DNA of 64,000 nt. It comes from Pseudomonadota bacterium (lineage in GTDB: Bacteria; Pseudomonadota; Gammaproteobacteria; Burkholderiales; Rhodocyclaceae). Below, piece by piece: positions 51,274 through 60,005 of the stretch (its first letter is position 1; each line of letters starts with the position of its first letter). Below the pieces are notes generated by a model. The model was not told the origin of the DNA. It searched no databases and saw only the letters and a program-made list of their open reading frames with translations. The DNA lies in assembly GCA_029776255.1 (NCBI GenBank), contig JAKOTN010000091.1, positions 1-64,000 of the forward strand, written 5' to 3'. Both the position numbers and the translations under genes were made by a program.

Positions 51274-54200
51274 CGTGTCGCCACCGGGCGCCGCAGCAAG
51301 GCCAGCGGTAGCGCGTCGTCCCGGCCGGCGAACCAGTCGGCCGAGCGTTCGACCTCGGGCAGCGGCGCCGCGTCGGTCTCCGCCCGCCACGCCTGCCAGC
51401 CGACGGCCGGATCGAAGAGATGGATCGCTCCCGAGTCCGGCTCCTGTGCCGCCAGGACGATCCAGCCCTGGCCGATCAACTCGCGCAGCGGTGCTTGCCG
51501 ATGGTAAATCGCGCTGAGAATTTCCGGCGTCTGCTCGACGACGACCAGCAGGCGCATTGCTTCATGGACTTCGATCATCTGTAGTGGCAGACCGGTGCGC
51601 AGATCGGAACTCGCGCCCTGCATGACGCCGAACAAGCCGGCCAGATTGTGCATGACCTTGCTGCCGCAGCCGAAACCCTCGTTGTCGACCGTCGAGAAAT
51701 AGTATTCGAGGCTGATGCCGGCGCCGACCGGGCCGGCGGCCAACAAGGTGCTTTCCAGGATGCTTCCGTCGGCGTCCGGCAGCGGATCGTAGGAAATGAG
51801 AAACACGCGCCGATCGAGAAAGAGGCCGCGGCTCATCGTCCGGCGGCCGACGACCGCGGCGGCGACGGTGGCGTGGCCCAACTCCGGCCGCGCTTGGGCG
51901 AAATCCTGACGGCGGTCGCGCAAATGGTGCAACGCTTGCCGCGGCGAGGGTCTGGTCGGCGCCGAGGCGAAGCGGCGGCAGCGCTCGACGGCATGCAGAC
52001 GCGCCGCCATTTCGCAGTCGCGCTGCAAGGCGGTCACCGCCGCCCGATGGCTGGCCGGGATCGCGTCCGTGTCGTACCAGGCGAAAGTCTCGTCGCAGGT
52101 GTTGTGCTCGACGCTCAGGAAATACGTGGCGTCGGGAATGCGCAGCCCTTGTGCGCCCAGACGCGCGCGCACCGCCGGGCGGTTGGCCATCGCCGCGAAA
52201 ACACGGGCGTTGGGACCGCCGTGGCGACCGGAACAGGCGCCGCAATCGTAAGCCGCCAGATGCGGGTTGTTGCGGCTGTCCGAGCCGTGCCCGACGATCA
52301 CCACCAAGGGCGCGAAATGCTCGGTCAGGCCGATGCCGCGCAGGAAAGCGCCGACGCGCGCCGCCTGCTCGTCCTCGCTGAAGCCGCGACGCGGCGCCTC
52401 GGCGCTCGCCGGACGACGCGCCTCTTCCGCCGTGGCGGTCAAGTGCAGCGTGCTGGGCACGAGGGTATCGAAGGCTTGGCGGCGACGCGCCAGCCAGTCG
52501 CCGAAGCGTCCCGGCGTCAGCGTGCGCGCCAGCAGAACCAGCAGGGCCAGCGGCGCGGCGGCGGCGTTGAGCATCGCTGCCCGCAAACCGCCCCGTCGCG
52601 TGCCCTGGTGCAGGCGTTCCTGCCATGCCAGGCGCCAGCGCCGTCGCCGCCGGTGACGGTCGCCGGCCGCTTCGGCATTCGCCGGCACGGTTTCATGGAC
52701 GGTATTCTCCGGTCGCACCACCACCGGGCACAGCGCGGTCGGCGCGTCGTCGTCGAGTCCTTGCCAGAGCATCGGCACGCCGTAAAAGCCGGCGGCGCCA
52801 AAGGTTTCGTAGGTCGGGTTGACTTCTTCGAGGTGGCGGCGGGTGCCTTCCTCGCGATCATCCATGCACAGCACCAGTTGCGCGCTGGCACGTCCCGCCA
52901 GCGGCCGCGCGCGACGGTGGTTGGCGGTCAGCGCCGCGAAGAGTTGTTGTCGGTAATGATGTTCGTAAGCCAGCAGCCACAGCAGGCCTCGCTGCTCGTC
53001 GCTCGGCGAGTCGGCGCAACGCCGCATGGTTTCGGCGCCGGCGCGGCCGATGGCGCGTAATTCGCGTCCGCACAGCCCCAGATCGCGGGCGAGGACGAAC
53101 AGCGGCCAGGCGTCCGACGATGCGCGGTCGCCGGATGCCGCGCTGGCGCGAAGCGCCGCCGCCAGGCGGGTCGCCAACTGTCGCCAGATGTCACCATCGT
53201 CGTTGGTCGGCTCGCCAAGGTGGGCTTGCAGCCATTCGAGCGCGTGGTCGGGAAGCCGGCGATCGCTGTGGGCGTCGCGGGCCACAAGTTCCGCCGGCCG
53301 GGTGACGAAGTAGTCGCCGAGCGTTTGCAGCGGCAGCGAAACGCCCCATAGACGGCGGAGCAGGCGTTCGGCGTGCAGTCTTTCGAGAACGAGCCGCACG
53401 GCGAGAAAATCGACCAGCGCCACCGGCGGATCGCCGGCTTCGGGGCGGGATTGGCGCCGATGGAACATGCCGGCCCAGCCGGGAAGTTCCAGCGCCAGCC
53501 GGCGCAGGCAGGGCGCCCAGTCGCTTTCGGCGATGCCCAGCCGCCGCAACTCGCCGACCATCGCCGGTAGCGGCTCGTCGGGCAATTGCTCGACTTCATG
53601 CCGCGCGCCGGGGAATTCGTCGAATTCCCATCCCCAGTCCTGGCCGGCGCTGTGGCGCCAGGCAGCGTAGAAGCCGTGTTCGCGCGCCGGGTTCCGCCAG
53701 GCCGCCAGACCCTGGTCGAGATGGGCGGCGAGGTGACGGATCAACATCGTCCGCAGCGCCGGCCGAAAATCCTCGCCGGAAAGATGCCGCAGCAGTTCCG
53801 CCGGGGTCCACGTCTCGCCCAGGCGGGCGAGCAGTTCTTGCCAAAGCGCGGCTGCCGCCTCGGCCGTGGGCGCGGCCAGGGTTTCGGCGAGGGGCGCCGG
53901 TTCGTCGACGCGCTCGGGAGCCAGATCCCGCGCCGCCGCCCACAGGTCGGCGACGGCCGCGCGCTCGTCGAGTCCGTCGGCCGCGGCGGCGCGCAGCAGG
54001 CGTTGCCGCGCACGTGGCTCCATGTCGTCGGGCAGCTTGGCGAACACGGCCCGTTCCTCGGCCAGCCAGCGCAGACGGGTCGGCGTGACGCTTTCCGGCG
54101 CGTGCAGCAGCGCCGCCCGCAGCACGTCGCCGCGGCGCAGTTCGAAATCGTCGCCGTCGAGCAGCGCGTCGTCGGCGCGCAGGGCTGGCAGTTGTCGCAG

Positions 54201-54485
54201 CGCCGCGTCGAGATCGGCGGTGGTGATCCGTCCGGCCTGGAACAGTTCGCGGCAGCGTTGCGGCGCCAGCCAGGGCCGCGCGCCGCCAAGGCGCGACGCT
54301 TCGGTCAACGCGGTGGCGAAAGGCAGATGCTGGTACGCGTGCAAGGTGTTGTGATGAACGAAGTCGCGCAAGGGCGCTTGCGCGGGCAGGACATGCGCCA
54401 GTTCGTCCAGGCAGGCCTGGACGCGCGCCAGCGGGTCGTTGCTCGCGCGGCCGGCTGTCGAAGAGACGGAATGCGGCGGACTCAC
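51270..54485 (-). CDS. dabA: DabA (DUF2309), zinc subunit of the inorganic-carbon accumulation complex
   Basis: 1071-residue peripheral protein of the DUF2309/UPF0753 family. In Halothiobacillus DabA forms with DabB an energy-coupled, carbonic-anhydrase-like pump that accumulates bicarbonate. The N-terminal motif DFVHHNTLHAYQHLPF is present. The predicted zinc ligands are C540 and D542 (LCMDDREEGTRRH) and H733 and C748 (GHGSDSRNNPHLAAYDCGACSG). The His-to-Cys distance of 15 residues is that of the known site. The protein belongs to the longer class of the family. GTG 54485 immediately follows the upstream stop (TGAGTG). Confidence 0.92.
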   Translation of the reverse strand: MSPPHSVSSTAGRASNDPLARVQACLDELAHVLPAQAPLRDFVHHNTLHAYQHLPFATALTEASRLGGARPWLAPQRCRELFQAGRITTADLDAALRQLPALRADDALLDGDDFELRRGDVLRAALLHAPESVTPTRLRWLAEERAVFAKLPDDMEPRARQRLLRAAAADGLDERAAVADLWAAARDLAPERVDEPAPLAETLAAPTAEAAAALWQELLARLGETWTPAELLRHLSGEDFRPALRTMLIRHLAAHLDQGLAAWRNPAREHGFYAAWRHSAGQDWGWEFDEFPGARHEVEQLPDEPLPAMVGELRRLGIAESDWAPCLRRLALELPGWAGMFHRRQSRPEAGDPPVALVDFLAVRLVLERLHAERLLRRLWGVSLPLQTLGDYFVTRPAELVARDAHSDRRLPDHALEWLQAHLGEPTNDDGDIWRQLATRLAAALRASAASGDRASSDAWPLFVLARDLGLCGRELRAIGRAGAETMRRCADSPSDEQRGLLWLLAYEHHYRQQLFAALTANHRRARPLAGRASAQLVLCMDDREEGTRRHLEEVNPTYETFGAAGFYGVPMLWQGLDDDAPTALCPVVVRPENTVHETVPANAEAAGDRHRRRRRWRLAWQERLHQGTRRGGLRAAMLNAAAAPLALLVLLARTLTPGRFGDWLARRRQAFDTLVPSTLHLTATAEEARRPASAEAPRRGFSEDEQAARVGAFLRGIGLTEHFAPLVVIVGHGSDSRNNPHLAAYDCGACSGRHGGPNARVFAAMANRPAVRARLGAQGLRIPDATYFLSVEHNTCDETFAWYDTDAIPASHRAAVTALQRDCEMAARLHAVERCRRFASAPTRPSPRQALHHLRDRRQDFAQARPELGHATVAAAVVGRRTMSRGLFLDRRVFLISYDPLPDADGSILESTLLAAGPVGAGISLEYYFSTVDNEGFGCGSKVMHNLAGLFGVMQGASSDLRTGLPLQMIEVHEAMRLLVVVEQTPEILSAIYHRQAPLRELIGQGWIVLAAQEPDSGAIHLFDPAVGWQAWRAETDAAPLPEVERSADWFAGRDDALPLALLRRPVATR

Positions 54486-55958
54486 TCAGCCCCCGAAATG
54501 ATGCGCCAGCCGGCTTACCGACGAGGCCAGGATGTCGAGCAGCGGCGCCGGGTAGAAGCCCATGCCGACGATGCCGGCCGCCAGCAAGCCGGCGGCGGCG
54601 ATTTCGTTGCGGTCGAGATCGGCGAAGGCCGCCACGCCGGCCGGCGTGCCGCCAAAGGGACGTTCGGGACCGGTCGACAGGCAGCGGATGGCGCGCAGGG
54701 CGTAGGCGGCGGTGATCAGCATGCCGAGCGACACCAGCGCCAACCAGCCGCCCCAGCGGCCATAGGCGCCGATCAGCACATGCAGTTCGGCGATGAAACC
54801 GGCGCTTCCCGGCAGGCCGACCGCCGCCAGCAGGGTGAAGATCAGGAAGGCCGCGAAGCGCGGCGCCACCCGGTTCAGCGACCCGTAAACCGCCAGGTCG
54901 CGAGTGTGCGTGCGCTCGTAGAGCAGGCCGATCAGCAGGAACAACAGGCCGGCGACCAGTCCGTGCGCGACCATCTGCATCAGCGCGCCGTTGAGTCCGG
55001 CCTTGTTGAGCGCGGCGATCCCGAGCAGGACGATGCCCATGTGCGAGATCGACGAATAGGCGATCATCGCCTTCAGGTCGGTTTGCCGCCAGGCCAGCAC
55101 CGCGCCGTGGAGCAGGCTCAGCAAGGCCAGACCCGCCAGCCAGTCCTGCAAGTTCAGTGCCGCCGCAGGCAAGGTGCCGGCGGCGCGGATCAAGCCGTAA
55201 GCGCCCATTTTCAGCAGGATGCCGGAAAGCAGGATCGAAATCGGGCTCGGCGCCTCGACGTGCGCCAGCGGTAGCCAGCCGTGCAAGGGCACGATCGGCA
55301 TCTTGACGCCGAAGCCGATCAGCAGGCCGACGAAGATCAGCGTCTGCGTCCGCAGCGGCAGTTGCGCGCCGCCTTCGGCCATGTCATTCATCGCGAAACT
55401 ATGCCCCGGCGCCACGTCGTAAAGCAGCAGCAGCGCGATGAGCATGAATACCGAACCGCCCAGGGTGTAAAGCACGAAATTGAGCGCCGCGCGGTGACGA
55501 TTGGCGCCGCCGAGACGATCGATCAGAAAAAACAGCGGAATCAGCGTCAGTTCCCAGCAGACGTAGAACAGCGACCAGTCGCGGGCGGTGAACACGATCA
55601 GCAAGGCGGTTTCGAGAACCAGCAGCAGAAAGAAATAGAGTTTGGCGCCGTTGCGAATCCCTTGCGAGGAAAAAATGGCGACAAAACAGAGCACGGTGGC
55701 CAGCAGGACCATCGGCAGCGAAACGCCGTCCACCCCGAGCGCCAGATTGGAACCGAGCCGGGGATTCCAGGGGCGGGTTTCAAAAAACTGGATTTCGGCG
55801 CTTGTCGGATCGAAATCGGCCAGCAGCAGACAGGCGCAGACGACGGTCGCGGCGGCGATCGCGCTGGCCGAACGGCGCAACAGGTCCACGCGGCGACTGG
55901 GCAGCAGCAGCAGCAGCAGGGCGCCGAAAAGCGGCAGCAGGAGCAGGATTTTCAGCAT
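54486..55958 (-). CDS. NuoM-like antiporter subunit, first gene of the DAB operon
   Basis: 490-residue polytopic subunit and the closest of the set to true NuoM. All four proton-path residues are present: E136 in [10 protein letters not shown]219 in [17 protein letters not shown]250 in [12 protein letters not shown] and E391 in [15 protein letters not shown]. The loop [16 protein letters not shown] retains the HVEAPS motif. It is placed before dabA, whose GTG start abuts its stop. There is no clear Shine-Dalgarno before ATG 55958; a structured leader lies just upstream. It is unlikely to be a complex I remnant because no other nuo gene is present. Confidence 0.86.
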   Translation of the reverse strand: MLKILLLLPLFGALLLLLLPSRRVDLLRRSASAIAAATVVCACLLLADFDPTSAEIQFFETRPWNPRLGSNLALGVDGVSLPMVLLATVLCFVAIFSSQGIRNGAKLYFFLLLVLETALLIVFTARDWSLFYVCWELTLIPLFFLIDRLGGANRHRAALNFVLYTLGGSVFMLIALLLLYDVAPGHSFAMNDMAEGGAQLPLRTQTLIFVGLLIGFGVKMPIVPLHGWLPLAHVEAPSPISILLSGILLKMGAYGLIRAAGTLPAAALNLQDWLAGLALLSLLHGAVLAWRQTDLKAMIAYSSISHMGIVLLGIAALNKAGLNGALMQMVAHGLVAGLLFLLIGLLYERTHTRDLAVYGSLNRVAPRFAAFLIFTLLAAVGLPGSAGFIAELHVLIGAYGRWGGWLALVSLGMLITAAYALRAIRCLSTGPERPFGGTPAGVAAFADLDRNEIAAAGLLAAGIVGMGFYPAPLLDILASSVSRLAHHFGG

Positions 55959-55980
55959 CGTTGGCGAGGGAAGCGGGGCA

Positions 55981-56021
55981 GAAAAAGGAGCCCCCCGGAA
56001 ATACTCTTTTTCATCGGGGGC
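55981..56021 (-). promoter_or_regulatory. Structured leader of the DAB operon with pseudoknot topology
   Basis: On the minus strand the order is GCCCCCG, GAAAAAGAG, CGGGGGGC, CTCCTTTTTC. The first pairs with the third (GC-only) and the second with the fourth (9 bp with one bulged C). The pairings interlock, so they form either an H-type pseudoknot or two exclusive hairpins. The element ends 22 bases before the first start codon. Confidence 0.5.
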
Positions 56022-56022
56022 G

Positions 56023-56031
56023 ATTATGCCA
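56023..56031 (-). promoter_or_regulatory. Possible extended -10 promoter of the DAB operon
   Basis: TGGCATAAT on the minus strand fits an extended -10 (TGN plus CATAAT). No -35 box is seen at the right distance, which suggests an activator-dependent promoter. Transcription would begin near 56016, at the structured leader. Confidence 0.4.
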
Positions 56032-56078
56032 GTATTGCTGTCATCCGCGTTCCATCCGCGCCGCACCCGGAGTCGACC

Positions 56079-56372
56079 ATGCCCCAGATCATCTGCCGAC
56101 GTTTTTGCATTCGCGGCCGTGTCCAGGGTGTTGGCTATCGTTGGTCCTTCTGCGCCGAAGCGAACCGCCTCGGCGTCACGGGCTGGGTGCGCAACCGCGG
56201 CGACGGCCGCGTCGAGGCGCTGGTCGAAGGCCCGCGCGAAGCGGTCGAGGCGCTGCTCGCCTGGGCGCATCGCGGGCCGCCGATGGCGCGCGTCGACGGC
56301 GTCGATTGCGCGGAGGGCAACGCCGCCGCGATCGGCGCCCGCGAAGGTTTCGCGCAACTCGCCACTTTATGA
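56079..56372 (+). CDS. acyP: Acylphosphatase
   Basis: 97-residue enzyme that hydrolyses carboxyl-phosphate bonds of acyl phosphates. The signature [21 protein letters not shown] contains the catalytic Arg and the phosphate loop; the second motif is [18 protein letters not shown] with the catalytic Asn. ATG 56079 is chosen because the upstream frame is antisense to the DAB leader. It is divergent from the DAB operon and 40 bases before the DyP gene. Confidence 0.93.
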   Translation: MPQIICRRFCIRGRVQGVGYRWSFCAEANRLGVTGWVRNRGDGRVEALVEGPREAVEALLAWAHRGPPMARVDGVDCAEGNAAAIGAREGFAQLATL

Positions 56373-56412
56373 ATCGTTCTTCAACCGCCCATCTCTCCGA
56401 GGTCGTCCGACG

Positions 56413-57294
56413 ATGAACACACCACAAGCCGGCATCCTGCTTCCCTTGCCCCCCTTGGCGCGCTACCTGTCTTTTTCGCTCGAACCGTCCTCGCATCCCA
56501 GCGACAGCCTGCGCGCGCTGCGCGATCTGGCCGATGGCGAACGGACGGTGGTCGGTTTCGGTCGCCTTCTGGTGTCGGCCCTGAGCGAGGAGATACCGGG
56601 CTTGCGCGCCTTCCCGGCGCTGACCGGTCTTGGCGTCGACGTTCCGGCGACGCCGATGGCGCTGTGGATTTGGTTGCGCGGCGACGACCGCGGTGAGCTA
56701 TTGCATCGCTCCCGCCGTCTGGAGCAGGCACTGGCGCCGGCGTTCCGGCTCGACGACAACCGCGATGCGTTTCTCCATGCCGGTGGCCGCGATCTGTCCG
56801 GTTTCGAGGACGGGACCGAGAATCCGACCGGCGACGCGGCCCGCGAGGCGGCGATCGTTGATCCGAAGGACCCGCGACTCGGCGGCTCCAGCTTCGTCGC
56901 CGTGCAGCGCTGGGCGCACAACTTTTCCCGGCTGGAGGCCATGACCGCCGACGAGCGCGATCTGAGCGTCGGTCGTCGCCAGGTCGATAACGACGAAATC
57001 GACGATGCGCCGGAATCGGCGCACGTCAAACGTACCGCGCAGGAGAGTTTCACGCCGGCGGCCTTTGTCGTGCGGCGTTCGATGCCGTGGGTCGAGGGCA
57101 ATCGCGGCGGGCTGATGTTCGTTTCCTTCGCCACTTCTTTCGACGCCTTCGAAGCGCAGTTGCGGCGGATGCTGGGTACCGAGGACGGTATCGTCGACGG
57201 CTTGTTCAAGTTCACGCACCCGGAAACCGGCGCCTATTTCTGGTGCCCGGGGGTTGTCGACGGGCGACTGGATCTCTCGCCGCTGGGCTTGTAA
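56413..57294 (+). CDS. DyP-type heme peroxidase
   Basis: 293-residue dye-decolorizing peroxidase. The family motif GFEDGTENP gives the distal Asp D133, and the proximal heme ligand is predicted as H204 in ESAHVKRTA. The C-terminal GLMFVSFATSFDAFEAQLRRMLG and FKFTHPETGAYFWCPG are typical of the YfeX-like branch. There is no Tat signal, so it is cytoplasmic or packaged. ATG 56413 follows the acylphosphatase gene closely. The heme supply fits with hemH elsewhere in the window but there is no linkage. Confidence 0.9.
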   Translation: MNTPQAGILLPLPPLARYLSFSLEPSSHPSDSLRALRDLADGERTVVGFGRLLVSALSEEIPGLRAFPALTGLGVDVPATPMALWIWLRGDDRGELLHRSRRLEQALAPAFRLDDNRDAFLHAGGRDLSGFEDGTENPTGDAAREAAIVDPKDPRLGGSSFVAVQRWAHNFSRLEAMTADERDLSVGRRQVDNDEIDDAPESAHVKRTAQESFTPAAFVVRRSMPWVEGNRGGLMFVSFATSFDAFEAQLRRMLGTEDGIVDGLFKFTHPETGAYFWCPGVVDGRLDLSPLGL

Positions 57295-57296
57295 GT

Positions 57297-57314
57297 CTCC
57301 GGCAGCGGAGTTTT
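57297..57314 (+). terminator. Short terminator after the DyP gene
   Basis: CTCCG-GCAG-CGGAG followed by TTTT, 2 bases beyond the stop codon. The stem is short, so termination is probably partial. Confidence 0.45.
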
Positions 57315-57342
57315 GCACCTTTGGCCGGGATTTCGGTACAGT
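57313..57342 (+). promoter_or_regulatory. Predicted promoter of the GNAT-PilZ gene
   Basis: TTGCAC (57313-57318) and TACAGT (57337-57342) are spaced by 18 bases. The start codon lies 52 bases downstream of the -10 box. Confidence 0.55.
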
Positions 57343-57394
57343 AGACAGTTGAACAAAGGGGGATTTTTCCGGAACGTCATGGGGAGGTGTTCCG

Positions 57395-58771
57395 GTGAGA
57401 GCATGGAAAAAGCGTGCCTTTCGGACAGCTGGGCTTGCTGAGGGAATGCTGATGATTAAAAAAATTATTCTTCCAGTACGCAAGCTGGTGCAGCGAACGC
57501 TGAAGCGGTTCTTCAACTTTCTGCCGACCAAACGGCGTTTTGCCGTTTATCGCAATTTCGTCGATTGCAACCCCGAGCCGACAGATCGCCTGGTCCTGAA
57601 GATCGCCGATACCCAGGAGGAACTCGAAGCGTGCTTCAAGCTGCTGCACGATGCCTACGTCGACAGTGGTTTCATGACACCGGATCCTTCCGGCATGCGG
57701 GTGACCATCTACCATGCCTTGCCGACGACCACCACCTTGTGCGCCAAGTTCGATGGCGAAGTGGTGGGCACCCTGTCCTTGATCCGGGAAAGCGTCCTCG
57801 GTTTTCCGTTGCAACGGATTTTCGATCTCAGCGCCTTGCGGGCGAAGAAAGGCAACATCGCGGAAGTGTCGGCGCTGGCCATCCACCGACGTTTTCGGCG
57901 CACCGGCGGCAGCATCCTCTTTCCGCTGATGAAGTTCATGTACGAGTATTGCACGACGTTCTTCGATACCCGGCACCTGGTCATCGCCGTCAATCCCTCG
58001 CACATCGAAATGTACGAATCGCTGCTGTTTTTCCAGCGACTGACGCAGAATGTGGTCGAAAACTACGACTTCGTGAACGGCGCCCCGGCGGTCGGCGCGA
58101 CGCTCGATCTGGGCACCGCGCCGGAAATCTTCAGAAAACACTACGGCATGAAGCCACCGCGGAGAAACCTGCACGCGTTCTTTACCCAGGTCAAGCTGGA
58201 CAATATCAAACTGCCGCCGCGCCGTTTCTACACCACCAACGATCCCGTGCTGACACCGGAACTGCTGGATTACTTTTTCAACGTGCGCACCAACGTTTTC
58301 AGCACGATCAGCGATCGCAAGAAAATTCTCCTGAATACCATCTACGATTTGCCGGCCTACCGCGCCGTGCTGCCGCCCAGTCCCCCGGAGACGGATGAGG
58401 ATGGCGTCGATGGTCAGCGGCACCGCCGTTTCTCCGTCCGCTGTCCGGCGCGCTTCTCGGTCGGCGGGGGCGACGGCGTCGATGATGGCAAGGTGGCGCT
58501 CGAAATCGTGCAACTCTCGCGCTATGGCTTCAAGGCGCACGCCCTGGCGGCGATTCCGATCAATTACTGGGGTGAAATCACCATCCAGCTGGGTCCCTCC
58601 GAAGTGTCGCGGGTGCAGGTCTCGGCCGCCCAGAAAGGCGATGGTGGCCTGTACACCTTCCGGCTCGGCGAGCCGGATCTGGTCTGGCGCAAGTTCGTCA
58701 ACGCGCTATACGGCAGCAGCACCCACGCCGATCTCGAAAACGCCACCCAATTCATGAACGATCGCCGTTGA
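57395..58771 (+). CDS. FeeM-like GNAT acyltransferase fused to a PilZ domain
   Basis: 458-residue cytoplasmic protein. Residues 60-280 resemble the N-acyl amino-acid synthase (FeeM) branch of the GNAT fold, with FKLLHDAYVDSGFM near the start and EVSALAIHRRFRRTGGSILFPLMKF near 155-180. From about residue 340 a PilZ domain follows: RFSVR (R345 and R349) is the RxxxR cyclic di-GMP loop, and QLSRYG (373-378) stands in for the D/N-x-S-x-x-G motif with Gln replacing Asp/Asn. Start GTG 57395 follows GGGGAGG. The 3' end overlaps the convergent AraC gene by 20 bases. The substrate is unknown; a lipid or acyl-amino acid product controlled by cyclic di-GMP is inference. Confidence 0.75.
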   Translation: MRAWKKRAFRTAGLAEGMLMIKKIILPVRKLVQRTLKRFFNFLPTKRRFAVYRNFVDCNPEPTDRLVLKIADTQEELEACFKLLHDAYVDSGFMTPDPSGMRVTIYHALPTTTTLCAKFDGEVVGTLSLIRESVLGFPLQRIFDLSALRAKKGNIAEVSALAIHRRFRRTGGSILFPLMKFMYEYCTTFFDTRHLVIAVNPSHIEMYESLLFFQRLTQNVVENYDFVNGAPAVGATLDLGTAPEIFRKHYGMKPPRRNLHAFFTQVKLDNIKLPPRRFYTTNDPVLTPELLDYFFNVRTNVFSTISDRKKILLNTIYDLPAYRAVLPPSPPETDEDGVDGQRHRRFSVRCPARFSVGGGDGVDDGKVALEIVQLSRYGFKAHALAAIPINYWGEITIQLGPSEVSRVQVSAAQKGDGGLYTFRLGEPDLVWRKFVNALYGSSTHADLENATQFMNDRR

Positions 58772-59837
58772 GCGCATCGTCCTGTCCGCGCGCCGCGCCG
58801 TTGCCGGCCATCGGCGGGTGTCGCCGCCGGTAATGGGCCGGCGCCATGCCTGTCCAGCGCAGGAAAGCCCGGTAAAACGCCGCCGTGTCGGCAAATCCCA
58901 GTTCGGCGGCGACAGCGGTCAGCGTTTTCGTGGTTTTCGTCAGGCGCTCGATCGCCAGATCGCGGCGCAAGGCATCCTTGATCGCCTGAAAGCTGGAGCC
59001 TTCCTCGCCCAGGCGACGATGCAGGGTGCGTGGCGATAAATGCAGGGTGTGCGCGATCTCCGGCAAGGATGGCGAGGCGGTCCGCGCGTCGCGCAGCGCG
59101 TTGCGCACGCGCAGCACCATCTCGCGATCGCGCCGGTAAAGGGTTGTCAACTTGCCGGGCGCGCCGTCGAGAAAGCTTCGCAGGGAGGCATCGTCGCGGC
59201 AGACCGGCAGGTCGAGCAGGTTGGCGGCGAAGCGGGCGGTCAGGAACTCGGCGTCGAAGGTCGATTGCGCGGTGTAGATCAAGACATAGTCGTCGGCGTG
59301 CGCGGGGCGTGGGTAGGGAAAGGCCACGGCGTCGAGGACGATGCCGCGCCCGACCAGCCAGGAAAACAGGCCGTGCAGCCAGCGCAGCAGCCACTCGAAG
59401 GCAAACACCCGTCCGATCGACAGCGGCCGCGCTTCACCGATGCACAGGCGCGCCTGCTCGCCATCGCGGTCGACGCGCACCGCCAAATCGGGCAGCACCA
59501 GCCGCAGAAAACGGATGCTGCGCGCGATGGCCTCGGCCAGTGTCGGCGCGCTGATGATGCCGCGACAGAGAAACTCGAATGTGCCGACCCGCATCGGCGA
59601 CGAAAACAGCGCGAAGCCCTCGTCGTCGAGTTCGAGATTGATCAGGTTGTAGAGTTCGGCGTAGCGCGCGACCGGGATGCGCGCCATCGGGTCATCGAGC
59701 AGCGACCGGGCGATGCCGGCGCGTTCCAGTAGCCGTTCGGCGTCGTGCCCCGCGTGCCGCGGACCGGCGAGCATGCCTTGCACGAAGGCGACCGCCACTG
59801 TCGCGCGGCGTTTGGCGGTCTTTTCAGGGTGTGGCAT
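58752..59837 (-). CDS. AraC-family transcriptional regulator (arabinose-binding-domain type)
   Basis: 361-residue regulator. The N-terminal half is of the AraC arabinose-binding-like type (PF12625) seen in OruR/ArgR-like regulators: MLAGPRHAGHDAERLLERAGI and VARYAELYNLINLELDDEGFALFSSPMRVGTFEFLCRG. The C-terminal HTH_18 has two helix-turn-helix units, SLPEIAHTLHLSPRTLHRRLGEEGSSFQAI and TLTAVAAELGFADTAAFYRAFLRWTGMAPAHYR. The start is uncertain; ATG 59837 is preferred over a TTG at 59876. It is divergent from icmF, so it may control it. Confidence 0.85.
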   Translation of the reverse strand: MPHPEKTAKRRATVAVAFVQGMLAGPRHAGHDAERLLERAGIARSLLDDPMARIPVARYAELYNLINLELDDEGFALFSSPMRVGTFEFLCRGIISAPTLAEAIARSIRFLRLVLPDLAVRVDRDGEQARLCIGEARPLSIGRVFAFEWLLRWLHGLFSWLVGRGIVLDAVAFPYPRPAHADDYVLIYTAQSTFDAEFLTARFAANLLDLPVCRDDASLRSFLDGAPGKLTTLYRRDREMVLRVRNALRDARTASPSLPEIAHTLHLSPRTLHRRLGEEGSSFQAIKDALRRDLAIERLTKTTKTLTAVAAELGFADTAAFYRAFLRWTGMAPAHYRRRHPPMAGNGAARGQDDALNGDRS

Positions 59838-60005
59838 TTGTGCCGCGCAAGGCTGTGTATTGACAGACAATTTCAAGTTGGCAATTTTTACATTGTTCGA
59901 GGCGTATAGGGTAATGGCTTTCTTGCCCGCAACTTTTTACCATGGGCGTCCTTGTGCAATTTCCTGGTAACCGGAACATTTCCGATTTCGTGGAGACCGA
60001 ACCTC

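Noticed and set aside
51648-53060. Long plus-strand frame of 470 codons opposite dabA
   Set aside because: Composition is Arg/Gln/Ala-rich without domains; it mirrors the high-GC dabA gene, which has conserved motifs throughout.
46738-55958. Complex I (nuo) operon
   Set aside because: Only antiporter-like subunits are present, together with DabA; no NuoA-K or NuoE-G type genes are encoded.
59877-60005. Cobalamin riboswitch upstream of icmF
   Set aside because: The region is only about 130 bases, with no B12-box-like sequence or multi-stem structure that I can recognise.
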